A stretch of 64,000 nucleotides of DNA from an uncultured Desulfatitalea sp. GTDB taxonomy: Bacteria > Desulfobacterota > Desulfobacteria > Desulfobacterales > Desulfosarcinaceae. The notes under the pieces are model-generated. The model saw nothing but the letters and a program-made list of their open reading frames with translations. It had not been told where the DNA came from and did not search any database. The stretch lies in assembly GCA_937868765.1 (NCBI GenBank), contig CALMNL010000005.1, positions 124,001 to 188,000 of the forward strand, read 5' to 3'. Made by a program: the position numbers and the translations under genes. Position 1 is the first letter of the stretch, and each line of letters begins with the position of its first letter. Below are positions 35,300-43,370 of the stretch, piece by piece.

Positions 35300-37207
35300 A
35301 TGGCTCAACCCAACCCCACCCCCAGCAGTCGCCCGCCCCTCATGCAGGTCGTGCGGGTCGTCGCGCTCGGCATGGCCGTGTTCCAGATCTACACGGCCCA
35401 GTTCGGTCTTTTTTCGGCGCTGGTGCAGCGCTCGATCCACCTGGCATTCGCCTGTACATTGGTTTTCCTGCTGAATCCGCTGCGCCGGTATAAAGACAAA
35501 CAACCCCCGCTGGGGCAGCGCCTGTTCGACTGGGGGCTGGCAGCGGCTGCGGTGGTCACGCTGGTCCACTTGTGCCTCAGTTACAAGAACCTGGCCATGC
35601 GCGGGGGCGAAGCCGCGCCCATCGATTTGTGGATGGGCGGCCTGCTGCTCCTGCTGGTGCTCGAAGCCACCCGCCGTCTGATGGGTCCGGCCCTGCCGAT
35701 CATCACGATCGTGGCCGTGCTGTACACTTTTTTCGGGGACCGCATCCCCGGCATGTGGGGCCACTTCCCCATCGATCACGAGCAGTTCATCACCTACCAG
35801 TACCTGTCCACCGAGGGGTTGTTCGGCATCCCGCTGGGCGTCAGCGCCAGCTTCATTTTCCTCTTCATCATGTTCGGCGCGTTTCTGGTCAAATCGGGCA
35901 CCGGCGAGTTCTTCATCAATTTCGCCAATGCGATAGCCGGGGATTATCGTGGCGGACCGGCCAAGGTGTCGGTGGTCAGCAGCGGGTTTTTCGGAACGAT
36001 CAGCGGCTCGGCGGTGGCCAACGTGGTCAGCACGGGTTCGTTCACCATCCCGCTGATGAAAAAAATCGGCTATCGCCGCCGCTTCGCCGGTGCGGTGGAG
36101 TCCGTGGCCTCCACCGGAGGCCAGTTCATGCCGCCGGTGATGGGCGCGGGCGCCTTTATCATGGCCGATATGCTCGGCGTGGGCTATCTGGAGGTAGTCA
36201 AGGCGGCCATCCTGCCCGGTGTGCTCTTCTACCTGGCGCTCTTCTGGATGGTTCACATGGAAGCCCTCAAGGCCGGCCTGCAGGGCATGAAGCGCGAGGA
36301 TCTGCCCCGCCTGGGCGCCACCCTCAAAAACGGCGGCCATTTGCTGCTGCCCGCCTTTTTGCTGATTCTTTTTCTGACGTTGGGCTATTCCGCCATGAAA
36401 GCGGGTCTGTGGGCCATCATCGCGGTCTGGGTGGTCAGCGCGTTCCGCAAGGCCACCCGCATGGGCTGGCGTGACGTGCTGGACGCCATGGAAAAGGGCG
36501 CCACCGGCTCATTGGAGGTCGCCCTGGCCTGCGCCTGCGCCGGCATCGTCATTGGCTGCGTCACCCAGACCGGCCTGGGGCTCAAATTTTCGGGACTGCT
36601 GATCGATGCCGCCGGCGGCAATCTGTTGCTGTCGCTCATTTTCGTCATGATCGCCTCGCTGATCCTCGGGATGGGGCTCACCACCTCGGCAGCCTACATC
36701 CTGACCGTCATCCTGGGCGGGCCGGTCCTGATCGGGCTGGGCGTCGACCCGCTGGCCGCCCACATGTTCGTTTTCTACTACGCCTGCCTGTCGACCATCA
36801 CCCCGCCGGTGGCCCTGGCCTCGTTCGCCGGCGCGGCCATCGCCGGCTCCAGTCCGTTCAAAACCGGGTTCGAATCGATGCGCCTGGCCTCGGTGGCCTA
36901 CCTGGTTCCCTTTTTCTTCGTCTACACCCCGGTGCTGATCTGGAAGGGGTCGATGGCCGAAATCGGCCTGGCCGCTTTGACCGCTTCCATCGGCACGATC
37001 GCGCTGGGGTCGGGCATGATGGGCTATCTGCTCGACCGCCTGGGCTGGCTTTCACGGCTGTTGCTGCTGGGGGCCGGGCTGGCGCTGATCAAACCCGGTC
37101 TTTACACGGACATCGCCGGGTTCCTGCTGCTCGCCGGCCTGGGAGGCTACCAGTACTGGAAGAGTCGCGCCGCTGGGCGCACGCTGGCCGGCAGTGCGGT
37201 CGTGTAG
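35300..37207 (+). CDS. TRAP transporter permease, fused 4TM/12TM subunit
   Basis: 635 residues with numerous helices. DctM-type features are S-G-F-F-G-T-I-S-G-S-A-V-A-N-V, T-G-G-Q-F-M-P-P-V-M-G-A-G-A-F and G-M-G-L-T-T-S-A-A-Y-I. The N-terminal helices replace DctQ. It uses the Na+ gradient, which the Gcd pump a few genes upstream could supply, to import an acid presented by the TAXI protein. AGGAGGG precedes the ATG. Confidence 0.92.
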   Translation: MAQPNPTPSSRPPLMQVVRVVALGMAVFQIYTAQFGLFSALVQRSIHLAFACTLVFLLNPLRRYKDKQPPLGQRLFDWGLAAAAVVTLVHLCLSYKNLAMRGGEAAPIDLWMGGLLLLLVLEATRRLMGPALPIITIVAVLYTFFGDRIPGMWGHFPIDHEQFITYQYLSTEGLFGIPLGVSASFIFLFIMFGAFLVKSGTGEFFINFANAIAGDYRGGPAKVSVVSSGFFGTISGSAVANVVSTGSFTIPLMKKIGYRRRFAGAVESVASTGGQFMPPVMGAGAFIMADMLGVGYLEVVKAAILPGVLFYLALFWMVHMEALKAGLQGMKREDLPRLGATLKNGGHLLLPAFLLILFLTLGYSAMKAGLWAIIAVWVVSAFRKATRMGWRDVLDAMEKGATGSLEVALACACAGIVIGCVTQTGLGLKFSGLLIDAAGGNLLLSLIFVMIASLILGMGLTTSAAYILTVILGGPVLIGLGVDPLAAHMFVFYYACLSTITPPVALASFAGAAIAGSSPFKTGFESMRLASVAYLVPFFFVYTPVLIWKGSMAEIGLAALTASIGTIALGSGMMGYLLDRLGWLSRLLLLGAGLALIKPGLYTDIAGFLLLAGLGGYQYWKSRAAGRTLAGSAVV

Positions 37208-37257
37208 CGGTGGCGCAATTATCGTTCGTTTGAAAGAGAACCGGAAAGGATAAACAG

Positions 37258-38655
37258 ATGGAAGATTTACAACTTTCCCAGGAATACAACCGCAAACGGA
37301 TCACCCCCGAACAGGCGGCCGGGCTGGTGCAGTCCGGCATGAGTATTTTCCTGGGCATCGGGGCCAATATGGCCAGCATCATCGACAAGCACCTGGCCGC
37401 CCGCAAAAATGAGCTCAGGGATGTCTCGATCCAGACATCTCTGGACACTCTGGAGCATGAATTTCTCAAAGCCGACCCGCAGGGCGAGGTGTTCAAATGG
37501 AACAGCGGGTTTTTCCTGCACTCGGTGCGGCGCCAGCTCGCCGAACGCGGCAGCGGGATCTACTGGGCCCAGTCCTGGCACCTGGCGCCCGGCGTGATCC
37601 GCGAGCAGAGCACCAAAGATATCGCGTTCATCGTCACCGCCCCCATGGATGCCCACGGCAACTTCAACTTCGGGCTGTCGGTCACGGAGCTCATGGCCTT
37701 CTGCGAGGTGTCGAAGAAGGTGGTGGTGATCGTGCGCGAGGACATGCCGGTGGTCTGCGGCGGTCAGGAAGAAGCCATCCACATCTCCAAGGTGGACCAC
37801 ATCGTGGAAGACCGGGAGTATAAGACGTTCTGTCTGCCGGCGGTGCCGGCCAAGGAAGAAGACCGCTGGATCGCCAGGAACATCGTGTCCGCCGGCCTGA
37901 TCCGGGATGGCGCGACCCTGCAGATCGGCATCGGCGGTCTGCCCAACTCGGTGTTGGAGGCGCTGGCGGACGCAGGGGCGCAGCACCTGGGCATCCATTC
38001 CGAAATGCTGACCGACAAGATGTTCGACCTGATCCAGGCCGGGGTGGTCGACAACACCTGCAAGAAAATCGACCGCTACAAATCCACCTTCGCGTTCTGC
38101 CTGGGCAGCCGCCGCCTGTACGACTTCATCGACCACAACCCGATGTTTGCTTCCTACCCGGTGGATTATGTCAACAACCCTCTGGTGATCGCCCAGCAGC
38201 CCCGCATGTTCTCCTTGAACACGACCATGCAGGTCGATCTGGTGGGCCAGGTCGCCTCGGAGCAGATCGGCGGCGACCGTCCCCGCCAGATCAGCGGCAC
38301 GGGCGGCCAACTCGATTTCGTCATGGGGACCATGCTGTCCCAGGACCGACAGGGGGCCAGCGTTTTGGCCCTCTACTCCCAATACAAGGGCCGTTCGCGC
38401 ATCGTGCCGGTCCTGGAAAAGGGAACCGTAGTGACCGTTCCCCGATCGATAGTGGATTATATCGCCACCGAATGGGGCGTGATCAAATCCAGGGGATTGT
38501 CGATCAGCGATCGCGCCCAGGCCTTGATCCGCATCGCCCACCCGGCGCATCGCGATACGCTGATGCGCCAGGCCGTGGACGCGGGGTTCATTGCATACCG
38601 CGCCGGGCAAAGCAATCAACTGCCCAAGGGGGTGATCATGGCCCGCGACGAATAG
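37258..38655 (+). CDS. Acetyl-CoA hydrolase/transferase family CoA-transferase
   Basis: 465 residues in one chain, as in 4-hydroxybutyrate or butyrate:acetate CoA-transferases. The catalytic glutamate is E249 in H-S-E-M-L-T-D; the CoA-binding G-I-G-G-L-P-N-S-V near 224 and the C-terminal G-T-G-G-Q-L-D-F-V glycine loop are present. It could activate the imported acid at the expense of acetyl- or crotonyl/butyryl-CoA. Last gene of the catabolic run; 50 bases after the permease. Confidence 0.88.
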   Translation: MEDLQLSQEYNRKRITPEQAAGLVQSGMSIFLGIGANMASIIDKHLAARKNELRDVSIQTSLDTLEHEFLKADPQGEVFKWNSGFFLHSVRRQLAERGSGIYWAQSWHLAPGVIREQSTKDIAFIVTAPMDAHGNFNFGLSVTELMAFCEVSKKVVVIVREDMPVVCGGQEEAIHISKVDHIVEDREYKTFCLPAVPAKEEDRWIARNIVSAGLIRDGATLQIGIGGLPNSVLEALADAGAQHLGIHSEMLTDKMFDLIQAGVVDNTCKKIDRYKSTFAFCLGSRRLYDFIDHNPMFASYPVDYVNNPLVIAQQPRMFSLNTTMQVDLVGQVASEQIGGDRPRQISGTGGQLDFVMGTMLSQDRQGASVLALYSQYKGRSRIVPVLEKGTVVTVPRSIVDYIATEWGVIKSRGLSISDRAQALIRIAHPAHRDTLMRQAVDAGFIAYRAGQSNQLPKGVIMARDE

Positions 38656-38669
38656 CCGCCATCGTATTG

Positions 38670-38882
38670 TTAAAAGGGAGGGGAGGTGTCATCGGAATGA
38701 TAGGCGCCGCCGATGCCGCGGTGGCACACCCCTCCCGAAACTGATGGGGGATAACGCGCCATATCCCGCGCAAACAGGTGGATGGCCGTGCCGCTCTTCA
38801 AGGCAAAGCACGCCTGCTTGGCCACGCAGGGCAGCAACGCCACCATCAGGCGCACCTGTTCAGTATAAAGGTTGTTCTTCAC
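38670..38882 (-). pseudogene. Truncated AbiEii-type toxin gene
   Basis: The frame from a GTG at 38882 reads L-Y-T-E-Q-V-R-L-M, then C-F-A-L-K-S-G-T-A-I-H-L-F-A-R-D-M-A-R, the N-terminal nucleotidyltransferase start of AbiEii/AbiGii toxins. Similarity ends near 38755, just where the catalytic D-x-D segment should follow; about 27 unrelated codons and a stop come next. The toxin core is deleted. It overlaps the end of the antitoxin frame, as in intact AbiE loci. Confidence 0.7.
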
Positions 38883-39606
38883 CAACAGCCATCTTCCTGG
38901 CAACCGTTATTAGATAGGCGGCATCATAGGCGCCGCCCTTGACCAGCAGCCGCTTGCCCCGGCCCAGATCGACCCCTTGGGTATCCAGCGCCTGGCGCCA
39001 GGCATGCCTTCGGCGGTCGCTGAACCATAAAAAAAGCCGCTTGGCCTTGACCTGGGTGCAGGCCAGCAACTGGTCGCGCAGCACACCGGGCCGCAGGTTG
39101 ACCGCCGATTCGAAGAACTTGTCGGCCATGTAAAAATCAACCCCATGGCGTACCCCGGCCAGCAGCTCCAACAGGGCCAGCTCCGGCAGGCTGAACGGTA
39201 TGGGCCAATCCCAGGCCCTGAACGGACGGTGGTGCATGGCCGCGCCGGGCAGCGGATCAAAAAATTGCACGGTGTGAAGGGTAAATTGAATCGACGCCTG
39301 AAACGACCGCACCCATGGGGGCACCTTGCCCCCGCCGTAAAGATCGATGCGTTGGGTGTCGCCCAGGGGCAGATAATGGGCCATACCCTGTAACTCCAGG
39401 GCACTGCGGCCTCCCACGCGCACCGGCCAACCCATCTGGTTCAGGGAGTAGACCACATGCTCCCACTTGAACGCCGGTCCCGGCCGACGGTAGATGCCGT
39501 GGGCCACGGCGGTCAACTTGCCTGCCCGCAAGGCATAGTCCACCCTGGGCCGGTTGAAGCCGCGCGCCTTCAACCAGGCACGGTTCACCAACTGCCCTTC
39601 GGGCAA
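38860..39606 (-). CDS. AbiEi-type antitoxin (probably damaged at its 5' end)
   Basis: 248 residues from a TTG at 39606. An N-terminal winged-helix segment (N-R-A-W-L-K-A-R-G-F-N-R-P-R-V-D-Y-A-L-R-A-G-type) and the AbiEi antitoxin body with G-R-S-A-L-E-L-Q-G are visible; the end reads Y-D-A-A-Y-L-I-T-V. The better start is the ATG at 39642, but a TAA interrupts that frame at codon 10 (39613-39615). Either translation restarts at the TTG or the gene is a pseudogene. AbiEi normally represses its own operon and blocks the AbiEii toxin; the toxin here is deleted. Confidence 0.7.
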   Translation of the reverse strand: MPEGQLVNRAWLKARGFNRPRVDYALRAGKLTAVAHGIYRRPGPAFKWEHVVYSLNQMGWPVRVGGRSALELQGMAHYLPLGDTQRIDLYGGGKVPPWVRSFQASIQFTLHTVQFFDPLPGAAMHHRPFRAWDWPIPFSLPELALLELLAGVRHGVDFYMADKFFESAVNLRPGVLRDQLLACTQVKAKRLFLWFSDRRRHAWRQALDTQGVDLGRGKRLLVKGGAYDAAYLITVARKMAVGEEQPLY

Positions 39607-39665
39607 GGCCTGTTATAGGGTGGGTTCGGGTTGGGGCGCCATGGCTTATCAAACCACTCCAAGGC

Positions 39666-39712
39666 ATAGTTTAAAAATGCATTGGAGGCCTTTGGCAAAC
39701 TGATAGTTTAAA
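39666..39712 (-). promoter_or_regulatory. Direct repeats upstream of the AbiEi gene
   Basis: The ten bases ATAGTTTAAA occur at 39666-39675 and again at 39703-39712, 37 bases apart, just ahead of the antitoxin gene (minus strand). They may be binding sites for AbiEi autoregulation. Confidence 0.3.
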
Positions 39713-39735
39713 CAAGTTTGATTTTGCATAAGGAA

Positions 39736-39897
39736 TCACTGCAAAAAAGTGAATTTGTAAACCTTTACTAGTAGAGGGTCACCAGCCTGCTCCACTGTTA
39801 AAGTATCTGGCGCGGCGAATTTCTCCTGCGCCAAACCGCATCCGGGGCAAAGGATACAAACGAACCATACCAAAAGCGCCAAGACACTTCGCATCAT
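39736..39897 (-). pseudogene. 5' remnant of a secreted immunity-like gene
   Basis: A 53-codon frame starting with two ATGs at 39897. A signal peptide is followed by G-L-A-Q-E-K-x-A-A-P and T-V-E-Q-A-G-D-P. This is clearly the same as the start of the 182-residue protein at 42822-43370 (A-L-A-Q-E-K-T-T-A-P ... T-V-E-Q-A-G-D-P), but the similarity ends after about 40 residues. The start overlaps the stop of the HExxS gene, so it is a relic of an adjacent cassette. Confidence 0.65.
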
Positions 39898-40775
39898 CCC
39901 CCCTGTGGCTCCGCGCCCAAAAGGTACTCCTCGGTAAAGATCGGGTCGATCTCCTGGTAGAATTTGAGCCAAACCAGAAACTTGCCCCGCACCCGGGCAT
40001 GGCGCGCCATGATCTGTTTGAACTTCTCCGGGTAGGTGAAGATCATGGCGCTGTATTCGTTGAAGTCGTTTTCGAATTCCGTTTGGCCGTAGGTGTTCAT
40101 GAAGCCTTTTTCATAGTCCGGCTCAGTGCCATCCAAAGAAGAATTATTAAAAGTTTTTAGTTTGTCTGTATTTGTATCGTAAAGATATTTAAAATCCTTT
40201 GGATTTTGTTCGAACCAAGGGTTGAGTAAGAGGGAGTGGCGGCTTAGAAGCAGAGAGCTGAACTCGTGATGAAAGGTACCCATACCTGCTTCCGGCTTCT
40301 GCGCTCCATGATCCACTATAAATATGACCCTCCTGAAAGGATCGAAGGAACCTGCATAGAAGAAACCGTCACGATTGATTTCTCCGGCAAAATGTATGGC
40401 ATTCAGGTAATCTTTAATTACCGTCATAGGGTATTTTTTAAAGGCTGTTTCCAAAATTTCGGGATATCGGATAAGCACGCTCCGGCGGATGGGCTTGACT
40501 TTGCTTTGCGGGGGAGGGCCGGCGGGCACAATAGCGGTCCCCTTGTCTGACAGGAATTCTTTGTTCACATCGTAAACGATGTCAACACCGTATTTGTCTT
40601 TGAGTGAAGCAAAAAGCGCTTCAATTTTTTCGTCTGAGCAGGTTTTGTCCAAAAAATATCCGTAAATTTTTGGGGATATAACAAGACTCGATGCACAAAG
40701 CAGCAAAATCGATAGAATACGTCGCGACTTTGGCGAACGAAAAAATTTTAAAGCGGATGGAAGAATTTGATTCAT
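39894..40775 (-). CDS. Membrane-anchored HExxS protein (metallopeptidase-like, unknown)
   Basis: 293 residues, one N-terminal transmembrane segment (about 19-41) and a large extracytoplasmic domain. H169-H170-E171-F-S-S174 resembles the HExxH zinc motif of peptidases, but the second histidine is serine; an N-E-Y motif with E240 follows 69 residues later, where gluzincins have a third ligand. Activity is therefore uncertain. Its start overlaps the LysM gene by 4 bases and it ends in an overlap with an immunity-like relic. It could be a secreted effector or accessory of the Hcp operon. A 3' fragment of a relative is at 21960. Confidence 0.55.
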   Translation of the reverse strand: MNQILPSALKFFRSPKSRRILSILLLCASSLVISPKIYGYFLDKTCSDEKIEALFASLKDKYGVDIVYDVNKEFLSDKGTAIVPAGPPPQSKVKPIRRSVLIRYPEILETAFKKYPMTVIKDYLNAIHFAGEINRDGFFYAGSFDPFRRVIFIVDHGAQKPEAGMGTFHHEFSSLLLSRHSLLLNPWFEQNPKDFKYLYDTNTDKLKTFNNSSLDGTEPDYEKGFMNTYGQTEFENDFNEYSAMIFTYPEKFKQIMARHARVRGKFLVWLKFYQEIDPIFTEEYLLGAEPQGG

Positions 40776-41734
40776 ATACTGCCGGGGCCAAGTCCTCGGT
40801 GTCGAGGATGATTCATGTCAATGTGATGCAAAAAAGGGCCTATGGATGTAGTGCCGCCCATAGCTCCAGCCATTCGCGAAGGCCATGCAGCCGCGCTGAG
40901 CAAGAGCAGTGTGACGAATACTGCGAAGGTGACATCTTCATTGGTTCCTATTTTGTATCGAGCAGGTTCTTTTTCGGGTACGGTTACTTTAACAGTTTCC
41001 GGGGTCACCTTGGGCAGAGTTGGATGGAGGGTTACGGTAACATCAAACGCAATGTCGGCGGTATATTTATACTTCCTGCCCTCCACATCCGCAGTGGCAC
41101 TGATGGTCTCCGGCTTTAGAGATCCCTTCAGCTTCATGGGGTTCTCGGCCACCACCTTGATCGTGTAAGGCCCCAGACCGGCCTGGGCCATGATCGGTGC
41201 CTTAAGAGTGACATGTCCATCTTGGAACCCCAGTTCCACCCCCTTGGTCAAATCCCGGAACGCATGGTCACTGAACTGACCGAGCTTCTGCTTGACCGCC
41301 GGTGCATCCTTGCTCAGGACCAGCTCCAGGTTGTGACGGTAGCGGCCGTGGGTCATGTTCTGGATGGCGATGGTGCCGCTGAGCTTGGCCTCGATGGTGC
41401 AGTGGGGCAGCACCTGCTTGTATTGGCTCTGGCCGTCCTCGATTTTGTATACCACCTTGAGGTCCAATCCGGTAGCCGGTTTGGTCACCGTCACCTTGGG
41501 CCAGGGCTTGCCCTGGGATAGGGTGTATGGCTTTTGCGAGCGCGGCGGGATGAAGATCTCCTGGCCGATGAAAATCAGGTTGGGGTCCTTGATGGGCAGC
41601 AATTGCGGGTATTTGCCGCCCAGGGCGAACTCATCGTGAAATTTGTGGATCTCGGGCCAGCGCGCCCCGCTGCCCAGGTATTGGCCGGCCAGGCCCCATA
41701 AGCTGTCTCCCCGTCGGACGACGTGTCGAATCAT
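40772..41734 (-). CDS. LysM domain protein linked to Hcp
   Basis: 320 residues. Residues 2-62 are a LysM domain (H-V-V-R-R-G-D-S-L-W-G-L-A, then I-F-I-G-Q-E-I-F-I-P). The middle 70-255 is beta-rich and unknown. A hydrophobic stretch is near 273-288. The gene lies 29 bases downstream of hcp and overlaps the HExxS gene by 4 bases (ATGA). LysM proteins beside tube proteins occur in contractile injection systems as baseplate or adaptor parts; an adaptor between Hcp and the downstream protein is one possibility. No experimental role is known to me. Confidence 0.75.
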   Translation of the reverse strand: MIRHVVRRGDSLWGLAGQYLGSGARWPEIHKFHDEFALGGKYPQLLPIKDPNLIFIGQEIFIPPRSQKPYTLSQGKPWPKVTVTKPATGLDLKVVYKIEDGQSQYKQVLPHCTIEAKLSGTIAIQNMTHGRYRHNLELVLSKDAPAVKQKLGQFSDHAFRDLTKGVELGFQDGHVTLKAPIMAQAGLGPYTIKVVAENPMKLKGSLKPETISATADVEGRKYKYTADIAFDVTVTLHPTLPKVTPETVKVTVPEKEPARYKIGTNEDVTFAVFVTLLLLSAAAWPSRMAGAMGGTTSIGPFLHHIDMNHPRHRGLGPGSI

Positions 41735-41763
41735 CTCCTGCTCCTTTCATACTATCGATGGTT

Positions 41764-42249
41764 CTAAGCCTTGCAGTTGCGTTGCAGGTTCCAGCCGGTG
41801 GCGGCGTTGCCGCTGGCCTGGCCGCCGCTGCGGTTCTGGCGGGTGTAGGCCCACCGCACCTGGCCGTACACGAAGGCCACGTCGTCCTGCGGAAAGCCGG
41901 TGTCGGAACTGCTGGTGATTTTGCTGAGCAGGCAATTGCGAAAGGTGTACTGCATGAAGCGCTGCTTGTCGATGCCGGCCCGGCACAGCTCCACGGTGAT
42001 GGTGTCGATATGCGTGCCCGCCGCGCAGGCCAGGGCCAATTGTGGCGTGGCCTGGTCGAGCAGCTTGGAAAAGGAGAAGACCGCAAACCCGGCTCGCTCG
42101 GCCCCGGCCCCGCCCGCGCTGCTGGCCGTGCCCGAAGCCTTCTGGCTGAGACCCAGGTCGTAATCCGTGATTTCGATCCAGCCCGGATGCTTTGCATCGG
42201 AGCTCTCACCCTCGATCCCGTCGATCTTGATGAAGCCGTCGAACGCCAT
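41764..42249 (-). CDS. hcp: Hcp-family type VI secretion tube protein
   Basis: 161 residues, the usual Hcp length. The N-terminus M-A-F-D-G-F-I-K-I-D-G-I-E-G-E-S and the C-terminal V-x-W-A-Y-T-R-Q fit Hcp1. ATG at 42249 has AAGGAGG just upstream. Hcp forms hexameric rings of the T6SS tube and can carry effectors in its lumen. No other T6SS core gene (TssB/C, VgrG, ClpV) is in the window, so this is an auxiliary or orphan hcp island. Confidence 0.88.
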   Translation of the reverse strand: MAFDGFIKIDGIEGESSDAKHPGWIEITDYDLGLSQKASGTASSAGGAGAERAGFAVFSFSKLLDQATPQLALACAAGTHIDTITVELCRAGIDKQRFMQYTFRNCLLSKITSSSDTGFPQDDVAFVYGQVRWAYTRQNRSGGQASGNAATGWNLQRNCKA

Positions 42250-42821
42250 CCATCTTCCTCCTTGAGAAGTTGGTTGAAAAGAAATGAGAAATTTCAAACG
42301 ATGAAGGAAAACACCCGTGGGCGGGGTGGCGCTCAAGTCATGGGATGAAATCAAATGCGAAGGAGTGGGTGCCGCCTAACCGGGTTCATCCAATGCCAAA
42401 GGAGGGGAGAGGTGTCAACGATAATCTCGAGTTCGTTGATGATGACCGGCGCCCTTTCTTTATAGCTAAGGGTGATTTCGAACTGTCCCTTATTTGTGGA
42501 TGAATGTTTGTTACCGAATCGAACCGGATTCGATCCATATCAAAGGAATGGCAACTGCCAAAATACCCATTGGGGTATCATTGATCGATTTCTTAGTGGT
42601 TTCTATGTGGTTTTTCGGGAAAACGAATATTTTCCGGGTAATTTCTTGGGTAGTAGCCGATTGTTCATCCCACATTCATGAGCCTCAACCTGAGATTATG
42701 CCGATTCATGGTTGGGATGCAGAAGGCTTGAGGCGGAATACCATAACAAGCTCCCTTGAAAGATAGTGCCTATAAGAGGAACCTTCCGGGATTCCCGGAG
42801 AGTTGGCGGTGGAACGGTTGG
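42250..42821. other. AT-rich interval with possible short or broken gene
   Basis: No long frame. On the minus strand, 42511-42675 reads as 54 codons with a hydrophobic end, and the next frame (about 42358-42540) reads protein-like, with I-T-L-S-Y-K-E-R-A-P-V-I-I-N-E-L-E-I-I-V. The two would join through a frameshift near 42540. It may be a decayed gene between the hcp and effector cassettes. Plus-strand frames here look random. Confidence 0.3.
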
Positions 42822-43370
42822 CTATCGCATAAGGCCATAGGCTTCAAGCAATGGGCAAATGCCTTGGTGTTTGCCCGATTGGATATAGACCGACAAGCAA
42901 TCCGCGTTCAATTGAGTCTTGCCCCGTTCTGCTTTTGGCATCGTCTCAAGAGCGCTGTCGGCCGCCAATGCGGACCGGATGTAATTCAATGCGTGCGCCA
43001 GGTCCGGCAGCTTGTTTTGTTCGTAACTCTTATCCCTTGATCGAATTTCACCCAGCATCTGCAGCTCTGCTTCGGCATATTCCGCTAATGCCTGAGGGCT
43101 CGGATAGCGAATCATGCTCTCGCCGAAGGCCTTGGTGGCGGCAGACCAATTCTTCTTCTGTTTTTCACGCATGCCCACCTCAAAGAACCTGTTGGCTTCC
43201 GTCCGATCCACCACCGTACCATTCTGCTTCAGCCAATCGGCCACAAATGAAGGGTCACCGGCTTGTTCCACAGTCGAGAAGCCGGGCGCGGTCGTCTTCT
43301 CTTGTGCCAAAGCACATCCGAACCAAAGGACACCAAGGCACCACAACAATAGTACCCACCGTTTTTCCAT
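42822..43370 (-). CDS. Secreted protein, probable immunity to the L,D-transpeptidase-like effector
   Basis: 182 residues with a signal peptide (hydrophobic 6-20, cleavage near A-L-A-Q). The rest is charged and helical with a possible TPR-like repeat (N-R-F-F-E-V-G-M-R-E-K-Q-K-K-N-W-S-A-A). AGGAGG precedes the ATG at 43370. It overlaps the 3' end of the upstream gene by 116 bases. A periplasm-directed partner directly after a wall-active enzyme gene is the pattern of T6SS immunity proteins. This is inference; I do not recognise the family. Confidence 0.6.
   Translation of the reverse strand: MEKRWVLLLWCLGVLWFGCALAQEKTTAPGFSTVEQAGDPSFVADWLKQNGTVVDRTEANRFFEVGMREKQKKNWSAATKAFGESMIRYPSPQALAEYAEAELQMLGEIRSRDKSYEQNKLPDLAHALNYIRSALAADSALETMPKAERGKTQLNADCLSVYIQSGKHQGICPLLEAYGLMR

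Noticed and set aside
39894-40775. Active zinc metallopeptidase
   Set aside because: The second histidine of HExxH is serine, so catalysis cannot be claimed; described as metallopeptidase-like only.
42494-42766. Plus-strand 90-codon frame between hcp and the effector gene
   Set aside because: No ribosome site, no domain, and opposite to the island's gene direction.
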